Assembly (NCBI RefSeq): GCF_040892615.1
Contig: NZ_JBFRYC010000007.1
Coordinates: 62,001 to 126,000, forward strand
From: Thioclava arctica
GTDB taxonomy: Bacteria; Pseudomonadota; Alphaproteobacteria; Rhodobacterales; Rhodobacteraceae
Direction of reading: 5' to 3'
DNA: 64,000 bases
Shown here: positions 31,656 through 40,505 of the stretch, in pieces
How positions within the stretch are numbered: position 1 is the stretch's first letter
Layout of the letters: each line of letters starts with the position of its first letter
Notes under the pieces: generated by a model
Told to the model about the DNA's origin: nothing
The model's database searches: none
The model's input: the letters and a program-made list of their open reading frames with translations, nothing else
Program-made: the position numbers and the translations under genes

Positions 31656-32687
31656 ATGCCCCGCCCCTTCTGGCATCCTGACCGCCATGCCGACCGCCGC
31701 GCCGCGCTGCTGGCGCGCAATCGCATTCAATCGGCGATCCGCGGTTGGCTGGCCGATGAGGGCTTTCTTGAGGTCGACCCATGCGCGCTGCAAATCAGCC
31801 CCGGCAACGAGGCGCATCTGCACGCCTTCTCCACCCAAGCCATCGGCAATGACGGGCATCCGCAGACTATGTATCTGCACACCTCGCCCGAGTTTGCGAT
31901 GAAAAAGCTGCTCGCGGCGGGCGAGCCCCGGATCGCGACCTTCGCCCATGTCTGGCGCAACCGCGAGCGCGGGCCGCGCCACAGCCCCGAATTCACCATG
32001 CTGGAATGGTATCGCGCGGGCGAGGATTACACCGTTCTGATGCGCGATTGCGCCACGATCCTGCAACTGGCGGCGCAGGCGGCGGGGGCCACGCTGCTTC
32101 GCCATAACGGCGTTGACTGCGACCCGTTCGCTTTGCCCGAGCGACTCTCGGTGGCCGAGGCGTTTGCGCGTTTTGCCGGAATCGATCTGCTGGCAACCTG
32201 CGACGGGGCGGCAACCGATGCCGAGGCCCTGCGCGCGCAATGTGACAGCGCCGGCTTTGGCGTGGCGGATGACGACAGCTGGTCGGATATGGTCTCAAAG
32301 CTGCTGGTCGCCAAGGTCGAGCCGCATCTGGGCCATGGTCGTGCGACAATCCTCGATCGCTACCCGCTGGCCGAAGCCGCACTGGCCCGTCCCACCTCCG
32401 ACGATCCGCGTCTTGCCGAGCGGTTTGAGCTATACGCTTGCGGGGTCGAGCTGGCGAACGGCTTTGGCGAGCTGACCGACGCATCCGAGCAACGCCGCCG
32501 TTTCAGCGCCGATATGGACCTCAAAGAGCAGCTTTACGGCGAGCGTTATCCGCTGGACGAAGACTTCCTCGCCGCACTTGACCTGATGCCCCCGGCTTCA
32601 GGGATTGCGCTGGGGTTTGACCGGCTGGTGATGCTGGCCACCGGCGCGCCCAAAATCGACGACGTGATCTGGGCGCCGGTGGGCTGA
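31656..32687 (+). CDS. epmA: EF-P--(R)-beta-lysine ligase (EpmA/GenX)
   Basis: A 343-residue class II lysyl-tRNA-synthetase paralogue without the anticodon-binding domain. Class II motifs are visible: FLEVDPCALQIS, TSPEFAMKKLLAAG, FAHVWRNRERGPRHSPEFTMLEWYRA and the C-terminal GIALGFDRLVML. It activates beta-lysine and attaches it to EF-P Lys34. It stands divergent from efp with 99 bases between. No gene for the lysine 2,3-aminomutase EpmB is next to it in this window. Confidence 0.92.
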   Translation: MPRPFWHPDRHADRRAALLARNRIQSAIRGWLADEGFLEVDPCALQISPGNEAHLHAFSTQAIGNDGHPQTMYLHTSPEFAMKKLLAAGEPRIATFAHVWRNRERGPRHSPEFTMLEWYRAGEDYTVLMRDCATILQLAAQAAGATLLRHNGVDCDPFALPERLSVAEAFARFAGIDLLATCDGAATDAEALRAQCDSAGFGVADDDSWSDMVSKLLVAKVEPHLGHGRATILDRYPLAEAALARPTSDDPRLAERFELYACGVELANGFGELTDASEQRRRFSADMDLKEQLYGERYPLDEDFLAALDLMPPASGIALGFDRLVMLATGAPKIDDVIWAPVG

Positions 32688-32691
32688 GGCG

Positions 32692-33069
32692 CTACTTGCT
32701 TTGCGCGGCATGTTCCTTAAGGACGGCCAGCGACACTTCGCGCAGCGCATCACGATGGGTCGAGGCAAGCATGACCTTGGGCGCGCAGCCCTCAAGCGCC
32801 GCATCGGCAAACCGCGCCGCACATAAACACCAGCAATCTCCCGGTTTGAGCCCGCCAAACCCGTATTCAGGGCGCGGCGTGCTCAGGTCATTGCCGACAT
32901 ATTTCGACCAAGCCAGAAATTCGGCCGTCATCAGCGCGCAGACCGTGTGAGAGCCCGAATCCTCCCAGCAGGTGTTACAACTGCCATCGCGGAAAAACCC
33001 GGTCATCGGGCGCTTGGAGCAAGGCTGCAACGCCTCGCCCAGCACATTCACCGCCTCATACATCTGCAT
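32692..33069 (-). CDS. DUF2237 family protein
   Basis: A 125-residue protein rich in Cys. VNVLGEALQPCSKRPMTGFF, RDGSCNTCWEDSGSHTVCA and PGDCWCLCAARFADA are typical of the DUF2237 family, whose function is not known. The cysteines suggest metal binding. AGGGAG lies before ATG 33069. It is followed (upstream on the map) by a serine hydrolase gene on the same strand; its stop abuts that of epmA. Confidence 0.85.
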   Translation of the reverse strand: MQMYEAVNVLGEALQPCSKRPMTGFFRDGSCNTCWEDSGSHTVCALMTAEFLAWSKYVGNDLSTPRPEYGFGGLKPGDCWCLCAARFADAALEGCAPKVMLASTHRDALREVSLAVLKEHAAQSK

Positions 33070-33085
33070 CGCGCATCGCTCCCTT

Positions 33086-34246
33086 TCACAAAGCTTCCGC
33101 GATGCGCCGCAGCATGGCAAGGTTTTCCGCGTCCACACCAGCCTCTTTGAAGCCGCGATCCGCGGAATTGACCGCAATTACGGCATTATGGGCGGGGTTG
33201 ATGTAGATATATTGGCCGTAAATCCCGTGGGCGAAATAATCGCCGCCATTTTGGGCCGTATCTGTGGGCACCCACCATTGATAACCATAGCCCGCCCCGC
33301 CCGGCGCTTGCAGTGAGGTCGAGGCCTTAACCCAATCGGCGGGCACGATCTGGCGGCCCTGCCATTGCCCATTTTGCAGGAACAGCTGCCCAAAGCGCGC
33401 ATAATCACGGGTGCGCAGGTTCAGCCCGCCCAGCACAAAGGATGTGCCCTCACCATCCGTCAGCATCACCGGTGACGCCTCCAGCCCCAGCGGCTTGATG
33501 ATCAGATCGTCCATCGCCACCGCCGGATCAGCCCCCGTCGCCCCCGCGATCACCATGCCCAGCACATGGGTGTCAATCGAGACGTAATGCATCCGCGCGC
33601 CGGGATTGGCCGCGCGCATCTTCAGCCCAGCGGCGAAATCATTCATCGACCCGCCCAGCGCCAGCACCCGGCCCATGCGATTGATGTCGGAATTGTAGTC
33701 AAGGTAGTCCTCGTTGAAAGCTACCCCCGAGGACATCGTCAGCACATCGCGAATGCTCGCCCCGTCATAGGCCGAGCCTTTGAGCGCGGGCGCATATTGC
33801 GTCACCTGCGCGTCCAGATCGGGGATCGTGCCGTTGTCATGCAAAATACCGAAGGTGGCGGAGAGAAAGGATTTCGCCACCGACCAGCTAATGCGTTCAT
33901 CATCGGGCTTGGTGTCGCGGTAATAGTGCTCAAACACTTGCTGGCCGTTATGCAAGACCACCAGCCCTGTCACCCAGCGCCGGTCAATCCAATCCTGCGC
34001 GCCTGTAGGCAGCGTGATCTGCGCCCCCTTGGGCAAAGGCACCACCGGCCCCGCGCCGCGATCAAGCACGCGCGAGCGAAACAGTGACGGCATATTCGAA
34101 AAATTAGCCGTGATCCGGTCGGCATTGAACAGGTGATTGACCGCCCAAAGCCGCGCGATTTCCTGACGCTTCCAAATCGCCAGCCCCGCCACGACGATCA
34201 CCAAAACAGCAAGTATCCGCAACGTCCAACGCAGAAATTTCCGCAT
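33086..34246 (-). CDS. Membrane-anchored serine hydrolase of the beta-lactamase/PBP4-like family
   Basis: A 386-residue protein. A single N-terminal membrane segment (about 8-24) precedes a large extracytoplasmic domain. The S-x-x-K nucleophile is SVAK in RISWSVAKSFLS; family features further include LTMSSGVAFNEDY and GGLNLRTRDYARFGQLFL. Enzymes of this class include class C beta-lactamase-like esterases and 6-aminohexanoate-dimer hydrolase. GGGGAGGGGAC precedes ATG 34246. Substrate unknown. Confidence 0.87.
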   Translation of the reverse strand: MRKFLRWTLRILAVLVIVVAGLAIWKRQEIARLWAVNHLFNADRITANFSNMPSLFRSRVLDRGAGPVVPLPKGAQITLPTGAQDWIDRRWVTGLVVLHNGQQVFEHYYRDTKPDDERISWSVAKSFLSATFGILHDNGTIPDLDAQVTQYAPALKGSAYDGASIRDVLTMSSGVAFNEDYLDYNSDINRMGRVLALGGSMNDFAAGLKMRAANPGARMHYVSIDTHVLGMVIAGATGADPAVAMDDLIIKPLGLEASPVMLTDGEGTSFVLGGLNLRTRDYARFGQLFLQNGQWQGRQIVPADWVKASTSLQAPGGAGYGYQWWVPTDTAQNGGDYFAHGIYGQYIYINPAHNAVIAVNSADRGFKEAGVDAENLAMLRRIAEAL

Positions 34247-34357
34247 AGTCCCCTCCCCAGGATTATTTGGGACAAAGCAAACACGCGCCGCCCCGCTCTC
34301 ACAAGCAAGACGGCGCGTCACCACGGAAATTTGCGGGTCGCTTAAGCGCGGCATCGC

Positions 34358-34402
34358 CCAGCGCACGGACCCCCAGCGCACGGACCCCCAGCGCATGGCA
34401 CA
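34358..34402. repeat. 15-bp tandem repeat, about three units
   Basis: CCAGCGCACGGACCC occurs twice in tandem (34358-34387) and a third, changed copy follows (CCAGCGCATGGCACA). It lies in the promoter region between the serine hydrolase and the MarR gene. No known protein-binding consensus matches. Confidence 0.6.
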
Positions 34403-34439
34403 TTACCGCGTGCAACGCAGGCTTCGCTGCCACGTGCGA

Positions 34440-34949
34440 TCAGTAAATATAGCGGATCTGATCAGACCAATAGCGTTCCATCCGGCGCAGCGTGTGATTC
34501 ATCTCCTCCATCGCCTCGAACGAGATCACACCGCGCACATCCATACCGTTGGCATGGCGTTCAAACAGCGCCTCAACCTTCTGGCGCAAATCATTGCCCT
34601 TGGGCGTCAGGCGTACCCGCACGGAGCGGCGATCAATCTCACAGCGCTGGTGGTGCATATAGCCGGCTTCAACCAGCTTTTTGAGGTTATAAGACACGTT
34701 GGAGCCTTGGTAATAGCCGCGTGTCTTCAACTCACCCGCCGTGACCTCATTCTCTCCAACATTGAATAGCAAAAGCGCCTGAACCGGATTGATCTCAAGG
34801 ATATTGAGTCGTTCAAACTCATCCTTAATCACATCCAGAAGCAGGCGATGAAGCCGCTCTAACAGCGCGAGGCTGTCCAGATAGCCCGCCATCAGCCCCG
34901 GCATTCCCGGCGCGGGCGTCATATCACTTACCGATTTCTGCACGGTCAT
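34440..34949 (-). CDS. MarR-family winged-helix regulator (LdtR-like)
   Basis: A 169-residue regulator. The winged helix is LLFNVGENEVTAGELKTRGY, GSNVSYNLKKLVEAGYMHHQRCEIDRR. MarR proteins often respond to phenolic or oxidising ligands; the LdtR subgroup of alphaproteobacteria controls L,D-transpeptidase genes. Subgroup assignment is by resemblance only. The C-terminal dimerisation helix is intact. Confidence 0.8.
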   Translation of the reverse strand: MTVQKSVSDMTPAPGMPGLMAGYLDSLALLERLHRLLLDVIKDEFERLNILEINPVQALLLFNVGENEVTAGELKTRGYYQGSNVSYNLKKLVEAGYMHHQRCEIDRRSVRVRLTPKGNDLRQKVEALFERHANGMDVRGVISFEAMEEMNHTLRRMERYWSDQIRYIY

Positions 34950-35065
34950 TCGATTCTCCGCGAGTTCGCATCCACAGATGTAAAACTGGCGGAAAATGGC
35001 AAAGATACCGTTAAGCAGCCCAAACGCTTGTTATTTGGGCGATTTTCGCACGAAATCGCGCGTTC

Positions 35066-35341
35066 CTACTCCTGCGGAGTGTGGCGCGCGCGGGCAAATT
35101 CGCCGATCTCGGCCAGCAAATCCCGATACTGCGCCGGGCCGGGTTGCGCCCCCGACACCCACGGGTAGAGGTCTTGATCGTTCTCCTCAAGCAAGAGGTC
35201 ATACAGATCAAGGCTGGGCGCATCGAGCCCCGCAAGCCGCGCGTCCGAGAACGGCCCGAGGATCATGTCCATCTCTTTGGTGCCCCGCCGCCAACTGCGC
35301 ATCCGCATCCGCTTGATCCGTGACTCTGCCGTTTCGCTCAT
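35066..35341 (-). CDS. sdhE: FAD assembly factor SdhE
   Basis: A 91-residue helical protein. RRGTKEMDMILGPF is the conserved R-G-x-x-E-x-D motif of SdhE/SDHAF2, which promotes flavinylation of succinate dehydrogenase. Its start overlaps the stop of an XRE regulator (ATGA). Confidence 0.93.
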   Translation of the reverse strand: MSETAESRIKRMRMRSWRRGTKEMDMILGPFSDARLAGLDAPSLDLYDLLLEENDQDLYPWVSGAQPGPAQYRDLLAEIGEFARARHTPQE

Positions 35342-35718
35342 TCGTTCTCTCCTGCCATAAGCCGCTTTTCCAACCGGCCCAGCCGCGCATCCAGCTCTTC
35401 AAGGCCAGAGCGCACTTCGCGGATCTCGCGCACAAGGGCACGATCCGCCCCCGGCTCTGCCACCAGATCGGGCGGACCGTCAAGCCCTGCGCCCTCGCCC
35501 GTGAGCAACCACATCAGCGTCACGTTCAGCATCCCCGCCAGCATCTGCAGCCGATTGGCGCGCGGCTCGGCCACGTCATCTTCCCACGCCGCAAGCGTTT
35601 CAAACCGCACGCCCAGCTTTTTGGCAAGATCCTCTTGGCTGAGCCCCGCGGTTTCGCGCGCACCGGCCAAACGGTCGCCAAAGGTCGCACTCGCCTCGCC
35701 ATACCAATGATCGGTCAT
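35338..35718 (-). CDS. XRE-family helix-turn-helix regulator
   Basis: A 126-residue protein. The HTH is DRLAGARETAGLSQEDLAKKLGV then TLAAWEDDVAEPRANRLQMLAGML; a C-terminal coiled coil (REIREVRSGLEELDARLGRLEKRL) could mediate dimers. AGGAGT precedes ATG 35718. It is co-translated with sdhE through an ATGA overlap. Target genes unknown. Confidence 0.85.
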   Translation of the reverse strand: MTDHWYGEASATFGDRLAGARETAGLSQEDLAKKLGVRFETLAAWEDDVAEPRANRLQMLAGMLNVTLMWLLTGEGAGLDGPPDLVAEPGADRALVREIREVRSGLEELDARLGRLEKRLMAGENE

Positions 35719-35800
35719 GATCGACTCCTGCTCTGTCTTGATTGCACTCGCGCGCAAGCCTAAGACCGTTGGCGCAAAGTTACAAACCGGAGACGACCCG

Positions 35801-37003
35801 ATGGCCTTTCTTTCCGACACGCTCGCACGGGTGAAACCCTCTCCCACGGTCGCCATGACGGGCAAGGTCGCCGAGTTGCGCGCCGCGGGGCGCGATGTGA
35901 TCGGCCTGTCAGCGGGTGAGCCAGATTTCGACACGCCCGACACTATCAAAGCCGCCGCCAAGGCCGCAATCGATGCGGGGCGCACGAAATACACCGCCGT
36001 TGACGGGATTGCCGAACTCAAGGCTGCAATCTGCGCCAAATTCGCGCGCGAAAACGATCTGACTTACACGCCGTCGCAGGTCTCGGTTAGCTCTGGCGGC
36101 AAGCAGGTGCTGTTCAACGCGCTGATGGCCACGCTCAACCCCGGTGACGAGGTCATCATCCCGACGCCCTATTGGGTGAGCTATCCCGACATGGTGTTGA
36201 TCGGTGGCGGCACGCCGGTTTTCGTTCAAGGCGAGGCGGCGCGGGACTACAAGATCAGCCCCGAGGCACTGGAAGCCGCGATCACACCCAAGACCAAATG
36301 GTTCCTGTTCAACTCGCCCTCCAACCCCTCGGGCGCGGCCTATTCGCGTGATAAATTGCGCGCGCTGACCGATGTGCTGATGCGTCACCCGCAAGTCTGG
36401 GTGATGACAGATGACATGTATGAACATCTCGTCTTTGACGGGTTCGAATTCACCACGCCCGCGCAGGTCGAACCGGGGCTGTATGAGCGCACGCTGACCG
36501 TCAATGGCGTCTCCAAAGCCTATGCGATGACGGGCTGGCGGATCGGTTATGCGGCGGGGCCCGAAGCGCTGATCGCGGCAATGCGCAAGGTGCAGTCGCA
36601 GTCCACCTCCAACCCCTGTTCGATCAGCCAATGGGCGGCGGTTGAGGCGCTCAACGGCCCGCAAGATTACATCGCCACCTCGTGCGCGGCGTTCAAGCGC
36701 CGCCGTGATCTGGTGGTGGCGGGCCTCAACGCCTGCCCCGGCATCTCCTGCCCCACGCCCGAGGGCGCATTTTACGTCTATCCCTCGATCAAAGACTGCA
36801 TCGGCAAGACCACCGCTGGGGGCACCAAGATCAGCGATGACGAGAGCTTCGCCAACGCCTTGCTGGAAGAGGGCGACGTGGCCGTGGTGTTCGGCGCGGC
36901 CTTCGGGCTTTCGCCAAACTTCCGCATCAGCTACGCTACCTCAGATGAGGCGCTGCTTGAGGCTTGCGCGCGCATCAAACGGTTTTGCGAAGGGCTGCGA
37001 TAA
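35801..37003 (+). CDS. Aspartate/prephenate-type aminotransferase (class I, subgroup 1b)
   Basis: A 400-residue PLP enzyme. GLSAGEPDFDTP, PTPYWVSYPDM, FNSPSNPSGA, the Schiff-base Lys in NGVSKAYAMTGWRIGYAAG and the C-terminal FGLSPNFRISYAT Arg region are all present. It transfers amino groups between aspartate or prephenate and 2-oxoglutarate. GGAGAC precedes ATG 35801. The 5' part overlaps nothing; a longer frame from 35717 is discounted. Confidence 0.93.
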   Translation: MAFLSDTLARVKPSPTVAMTGKVAELRAAGRDVIGLSAGEPDFDTPDTIKAAAKAAIDAGRTKYTAVDGIAELKAAICAKFARENDLTYTPSQVSVSSGGKQVLFNALMATLNPGDEVIIPTPYWVSYPDMVLIGGGTPVFVQGEAARDYKISPEALEAAITPKTKWFLFNSPSNPSGAAYSRDKLRALTDVLMRHPQVWVMTDDMYEHLVFDGFEFTTPAQVEPGLYERTLTVNGVSKAYAMTGWRIGYAAGPEALIAAMRKVQSQSTSNPCSISQWAAVEALNGPQDYIATSCAAFKRRRDLVVAGLNACPGISCPTPEGAFYVYPSIKDCIGKTTAGGTKISDDESFANALLEEGDVAVVFGAAFGLSPNFRISYATSDEALLEACARIKRFCEGLR

Positions 37004-37034
37004 GGCGGAAAACGGCCAGCGGGGACACAGGTAA

Positions 37035-37436
37035 ATGGGCGATCTGCCAGAGTATTACTTCCGGGTGAAAGATAACGGCGCGGCGGTGTTTCGTGTCGAT
37101 ACCGAGAACCGTCAGCGCCGCATCGAGATGGATCAGATCGCGGTCGTGAATATCCGCAATGGCGAGATCAAACCCCAAGGCGAGCGCGCGCTCACGCCCG
37201 AGGACCGCACCGAAATCGAAACTTGGATCGCCCATCGCCGCGAGGTTCTGGCCGCGCGCGAGGTCGATGACATCCTGCGCGCCGTCGATCACCTCAACCT
37301 TGTGACGCAATGGGCGCAATCGAAGGCTACCGACACCCAGCTTGAGGAAATCACCGACACGCTTTTGCTGACGATGCATGACCTGCGCACAGTTCTGGTG
37401 CGCAAAAAGGCGGACCGGCTATTGGCAAAAGGCTAA
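37035..37436 (+). CDS. Conserved hypothetical protein (Rhodobacteraceae type)
   Basis: A 133-residue acidic protein. It opens with a small beta-rich region (EYYFRVKDNGAAVFRVDTENRQRRIEMDQIAVVNIRNGEIKP) and continues in a long helical segment. I recall such proteins only as uncharacterised. It starts 32 bases after the aminotransferase. No catalytic motif seen. Confidence 0.75.
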   Translation: MGDLPEYYFRVKDNGAAVFRVDTENRQRRIEMDQIAVVNIRNGEIKPQGERALTPEDRTEIETWIAHRREVLAAREVDDILRAVDHLNLVTQWAQSKATDTQLEEITDTLLLTMHDLRTVLVRKKADRLLAKG

Positions 37437-37456
37437 GCGCGTCAGATCCGCGACTT

Positions 37457-38032
37457 CTAGCCTTTGAAGATGAACCCTGAAACGGGATAGACGCTGCCCA
37501 GCGCATTGGGCTGGCTCATCACGCGCACCTTGCTCCAGTCATTCTTGGGCGACACATCCATCACGACCATGCCCAGCGACACCTGATTGCGCTTCCAATT
37601 GGCGTGATCGATGCGAATTTGGCGCGACGATTCGATGGCCGAGACAACCGCGACATGGCCGAGCGGAATCTTGCGGTTTGCCGAAAACGCCATCACCGCC
37701 CCGACTTTGGGGGCGTGGCTGCGCTGATAGCTGCCCTGCGCCTGCGCCCACCACGTCCGCGCATTGCCGCGAATATCGACGCCCGAGGCATTGCGCGCAA
37801 ACGGCACGCACCAGACTCGCTGACGCTGGGCGCGCATCTTCTTGGCCACGGCAATCGCATAGGCGCGGCGTTCGGGGGAAATCTCGCCCGTCTGATCCTG
37901 CGCGCTGGCAAAATTCATCGCCCCTGTCGCGCCAAGATTGCTGCCATCGGAACAGGCGGCAACACTCAGCAGCGCAACAATAAGAAGCGGCAGCCGGAAG
38001 GTTAGTTTCGGAGCGGTCACGCTATGGGGCAT
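37457..38032 (-). CDS. CHAP-domain lipoprotein
   Basis: A 191-residue protein with a lipoprotein signal (LLIVALLSVAAC; Cys about residue 27). The CHAP amidase/peptidase domain has the nucleophile Cys in RVWCVPFARNASGVDIRGNA and the His in LGHVAVVS. It probably cleaves peptidoglycan cross-links or stem peptides at the envelope. ATG 38032 gives a normal signal; a TTG start at 38074 is less likely. Confidence 0.88.
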   Translation of the reverse strand: MPHSVTAPKLTFRLPLLIVALLSVAACSDGSNLGATGAMNFASAQDQTGEISPERRAYAIAVAKKMRAQRQRVWCVPFARNASGVDIRGNARTWWAQAQGSYQRSHAPKVGAVMAFSANRKIPLGHVAVVSAIESSRQIRIDHANWKRNQVSLGMVVMDVSPKNDWSKVRVMSQPNALGSVYPVSGFIFKG

Positions 38033-38257
38033 TGGGTCACTGTCTCGTTGGCGGCATTGCCGACTTTTTTTCAAGCTTTAGCGAGAAAATCGTGATGCGG
38101 GAAAGATAAACTGACCCCACCAACAGGGCGGCGGCGGAAACTCGCCAGTCAGAGGACCCGGCCCCTCATTGATGCGCGGTATTTGACACCACGCGACCTT
38201 GGGCTAAGACCAAGCGAGACGCCGATAAATGCGATGGGCTTGGCCCAGGGGGCAGGC

Positions 38258-39007
38258 ATGACGAATTCCGGGACCGTTCTGGTGATGGGCAGCGCGCCAA
38301 ACGTCACCGCGTGCCGTGACTGGCCCAAATCGTATTTCTCCGCGATCATCGCGATCAATAACGCATGGCGCGTGCGCGACGATTGGGATTTCCAAGTCGC
38401 CCCCGACGATTTCCCCAAGGATCGCCTGCCACAGGCTCTGCGCGACAGGCAAAGACTGATAGGTTCGGCCAGCTATGTGCCGGCAAATAATGACTTTGGC
38501 GGCATCATCTATGCGGGGGCGACGATGGTCTTTTCGGCAGGCTATTGGGCGCTTGCAGAACTACGCCCGAAAACGATGGTGTTTGTGGGCTGCGACATGG
38601 TCTATCCCACGCGCGGCAAGACCCATTTTTACGGCTCTGGCACACCCGATCCGTTGCGCGAGGATGTGACCTTGCGCAACCTCGAGGCCAAGTCAGCCCG
38701 CCTGATGGCCCATGCCGCGCGTCAGGGCTGCGCCTGTGTGCGCCCGGATGGGGGCGAAAGCCGTCTGCTATTTCCCACCGTCACGCTTGAAGAGATCGCG
38801 CAGGGCGCGGTGGGTTCGATTCTGCCCGATCCGTACGCGTTCTTGCAGGTGAAGGCGCGCGAACAGGCGCTGGGGTATTTCGTCAAATCGGGGCGCTATT
38901 GGGAAAGCCCGGATGCGTTAAACGTCACAGATGTCGACGCGATCGACCAGATGTGGGCGCAGCTTTGTACGCGCAGCGCCCCGCAGCACCGCCCGCTTTC
39001 CGCCTAG
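38258..39007 (+). CDS. Uncharacterised protein with N-terminal GSAPN Rossmann-like motif
   Basis: A 249-residue cytosolic protein. VLVMGSAPNVTACRDWP and IIAINNAWRVRDDWDFQVAPDDFP look like the start of a Rossmann-type fold; the later VFVGCDMVYPTRGKTHFYGSG may form an active site. It resembles proteins encoded in glycan clusters (DUF115/MptE-like), but the assignment is uncertain. The start is uncertain among TTG 38183, ATG 38234 and ATG 38258; AGGGGG supports the last. Confidence 0.65.
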   Translation: MTNSGTVLVMGSAPNVTACRDWPKSYFSAIIAINNAWRVRDDWDFQVAPDDFPKDRLPQALRDRQRLIGSASYVPANNDFGGIIYAGATMVFSAGYWALAELRPKTMVFVGCDMVYPTRGKTHFYGSGTPDPLREDVTLRNLEAKSARLMAHAARQGCACVRPDGGESRLLFPTVTLEEIAQGAVGSILPDPYAFLQVKAREQALGYFVKSGRYWESPDALNVTDVDAIDQMWAQLCTRSAPQHRPLSA

Positions 39008-39037
39008 CGCAACGCGTGCATCACGCCCCGGGCCAGA

Positions 39038-39733
39038 TCACACACTCACCACCTCGCGCAGCGCCTCGCGGGTGAGCGTCGCCTTGGTGCCCTCCATCGC
39101 GACCGCACCGCGTTTGAGAACATAGAACCGATCGCCCAGATCATGGGCAAAGTCGAAATACTGCTCGACCAGCACAATCGCCATATCGCCCTTTTCGCGC
39201 AGATACGAAATCACCCGGCCAATCTGCTGGATGATATTGGGCTGGATGCCTTCGGTCGGCTCATCGAGCAGCAGTAACTTGGGCTTCATCAGCATCGCGC
39301 GCGCAATCGCCAATTGCTGTTGCTGCCCGCCCGACAGATCGCCGCCCCGACGGTTCAGGAACTCTTTGAGGATCGGGAACAGCTCGTAAATCTCATCGGG
39401 AATGAAATGTTCCGATTTCGGCAAGCAGGCGAAAGCGGTCTCCATATTCTCGCGCACGCTGAGCAACGGAAAGATCATCCGCCCCTGGGGCACATAGCCA
39501 AGCCCCGCGCGCGCCATCGCCTGCGGCGGCACACGCCCCATCTCGACGCCATCCAGCACCACATCCCCGCCCGAGCGGATATGCGTCCCCGAAATCGCCT
39601 TGAGCAGTGAGGTCTTGCCCACCCCGTTCGTGCCCATGATGCAGGTCACCTCGCCCGCGCGCGCCTGCATGTCGATCCCATACAGGATCTGCGAGCCACC
39701 ATAATGCAGCGTCAGCCCGCTGGTCCTCAGCAT
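39038..39733 (-). CDS. urtE: Urea ABC transporter ATPase UrtE
   Basis: A 231-residue ABC ATPase. Walker A is GTNGVGKTS, the signature DLSGGQQQQLAIARA, Walker B LLLLDEP, then TEGIQPNIIQQIG, which is the UrtE form. It opens with MLRTSGLTLHYGGSQIL. With UrtD it powers urea uptake. ATG 39733 is preferred to TTG 39757 because family members start near M-L-x-x-x-x-L. It is the last gene of the transporter operon. Confidence 0.95.
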   Translation of the reverse strand: MLRTSGLTLHYGGSQILYGIDMQARAGEVTCIMGTNGVGKTSLLKAISGTHIRSGGDVVLDGVEMGRVPPQAMARAGLGYVPQGRMIFPLLSVRENMETAFACLPKSEHFIPDEIYELFPILKEFLNRRGGDLSGGQQQQLAIARAMLMKPKLLLLDEPTEGIQPNIIQQIGRVISYLREKGDMAIVLVEQYFDFAHDLGDRFYVLKRGAVAMEGTKATLTREALREVVSV

Positions 39734-39746
39734 CGCGGTTTTCACT

Positions 39747-40505
39747 TCAGCGTCCAAGATACACCTCGATCACCCGTTTATCCGCCGTCACATGATCCAG
39801 CGATCCTTCGGCCAGAACCGAGCCCTCATGCAGCACCGTCACCCGGCAATTCAGACGGCGCACGAATTCCATGTCATGCTCGACCACCACCACCGCGCGG
39901 GTGCGGGCGAGATCGACCAGCAGCGCGGTTGTCGCCTCGCGCTCTGCCAAGGTCATGCCTGCGGCTGGCTCATCGACCAGCAGCAGCTTGGGCTCCTGCG
40001 CCAGCAGCATCCCGATCTCTAGCCATTGCTTTTGCCCGTGGCTCAACTCACCCGCCTTGCGCGGCAGTTGATCGGCCAAACCGACCTGCGCTGCGATCTC
40101 GGCCACGCGGGCATCGTCCTTGGCCCCCGCCCGCCAGAACAGCACCTTCCACGGGCTGCGCGCAGCTTTCAGCGCCATCATCAGATTGTCGGTGACCGAT
40201 TGATCCTCAAACACCGTGGGGCGCTGAAACTTGCGCCCGATGCCCGCGCGCGCGATCTGCGCCTCGTTGCGCTTGAGAAGGTTGGTGTAATTTTCGCCCC
40301 AGCGCACCGTACCCTCATCGGGGCGGGTCTTGCCGGTCACGATATCCATGAAGGTCGTCTTGCCCGCGCCATTGGGGCCGATCACCGCGCGCAGCTCGGC
40401 CGGGCCGATGTTGAAGCTGAGATTGTTGATCGCCTTGAACCCGTCAAAGCTGACCGAAATGCCCGACACTTCCAATAGCGTGCCCGCGCCTGCGCCGATG
40501 GTCAT
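39747..40505 (-). CDS. urtD: Urea ABC transporter ATPase UrtD
   Basis: A 252-residue ABC ATPase. Walker A GPNGAGKTT, signature ELSHGQKQWLEIGM (S-H-G-Q form of UrtD/LivG type), Walker B LLLVDEP. LLVDLARTRAVVVVEHDMEFVRRL is characteristic. Its start overlaps urtC stop (ATGA), and its stop lies 13 bases before urtE. Confidence 0.95.
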   Translation of the reverse strand: MTIGAGAGTLLEVSGISVSFDGFKAINNLSFNIGPAELRAVIGPNGAGKTTFMDIVTGKTRPDEGTVRWGENYTNLLKRNEAQIARAGIGRKFQRPTVFEDQSVTDNLMMALKAARSPWKVLFWRAGAKDDARVAEIAAQVGLADQLPRKAGELSHGQKQWLEIGMLLAQEPKLLLVDEPAAGMTLAEREATTALLVDLARTRAVVVVEHDMEFVRRLNCRVTVLHEGSVLAEGSLDHVTADKRVIEVYLGR

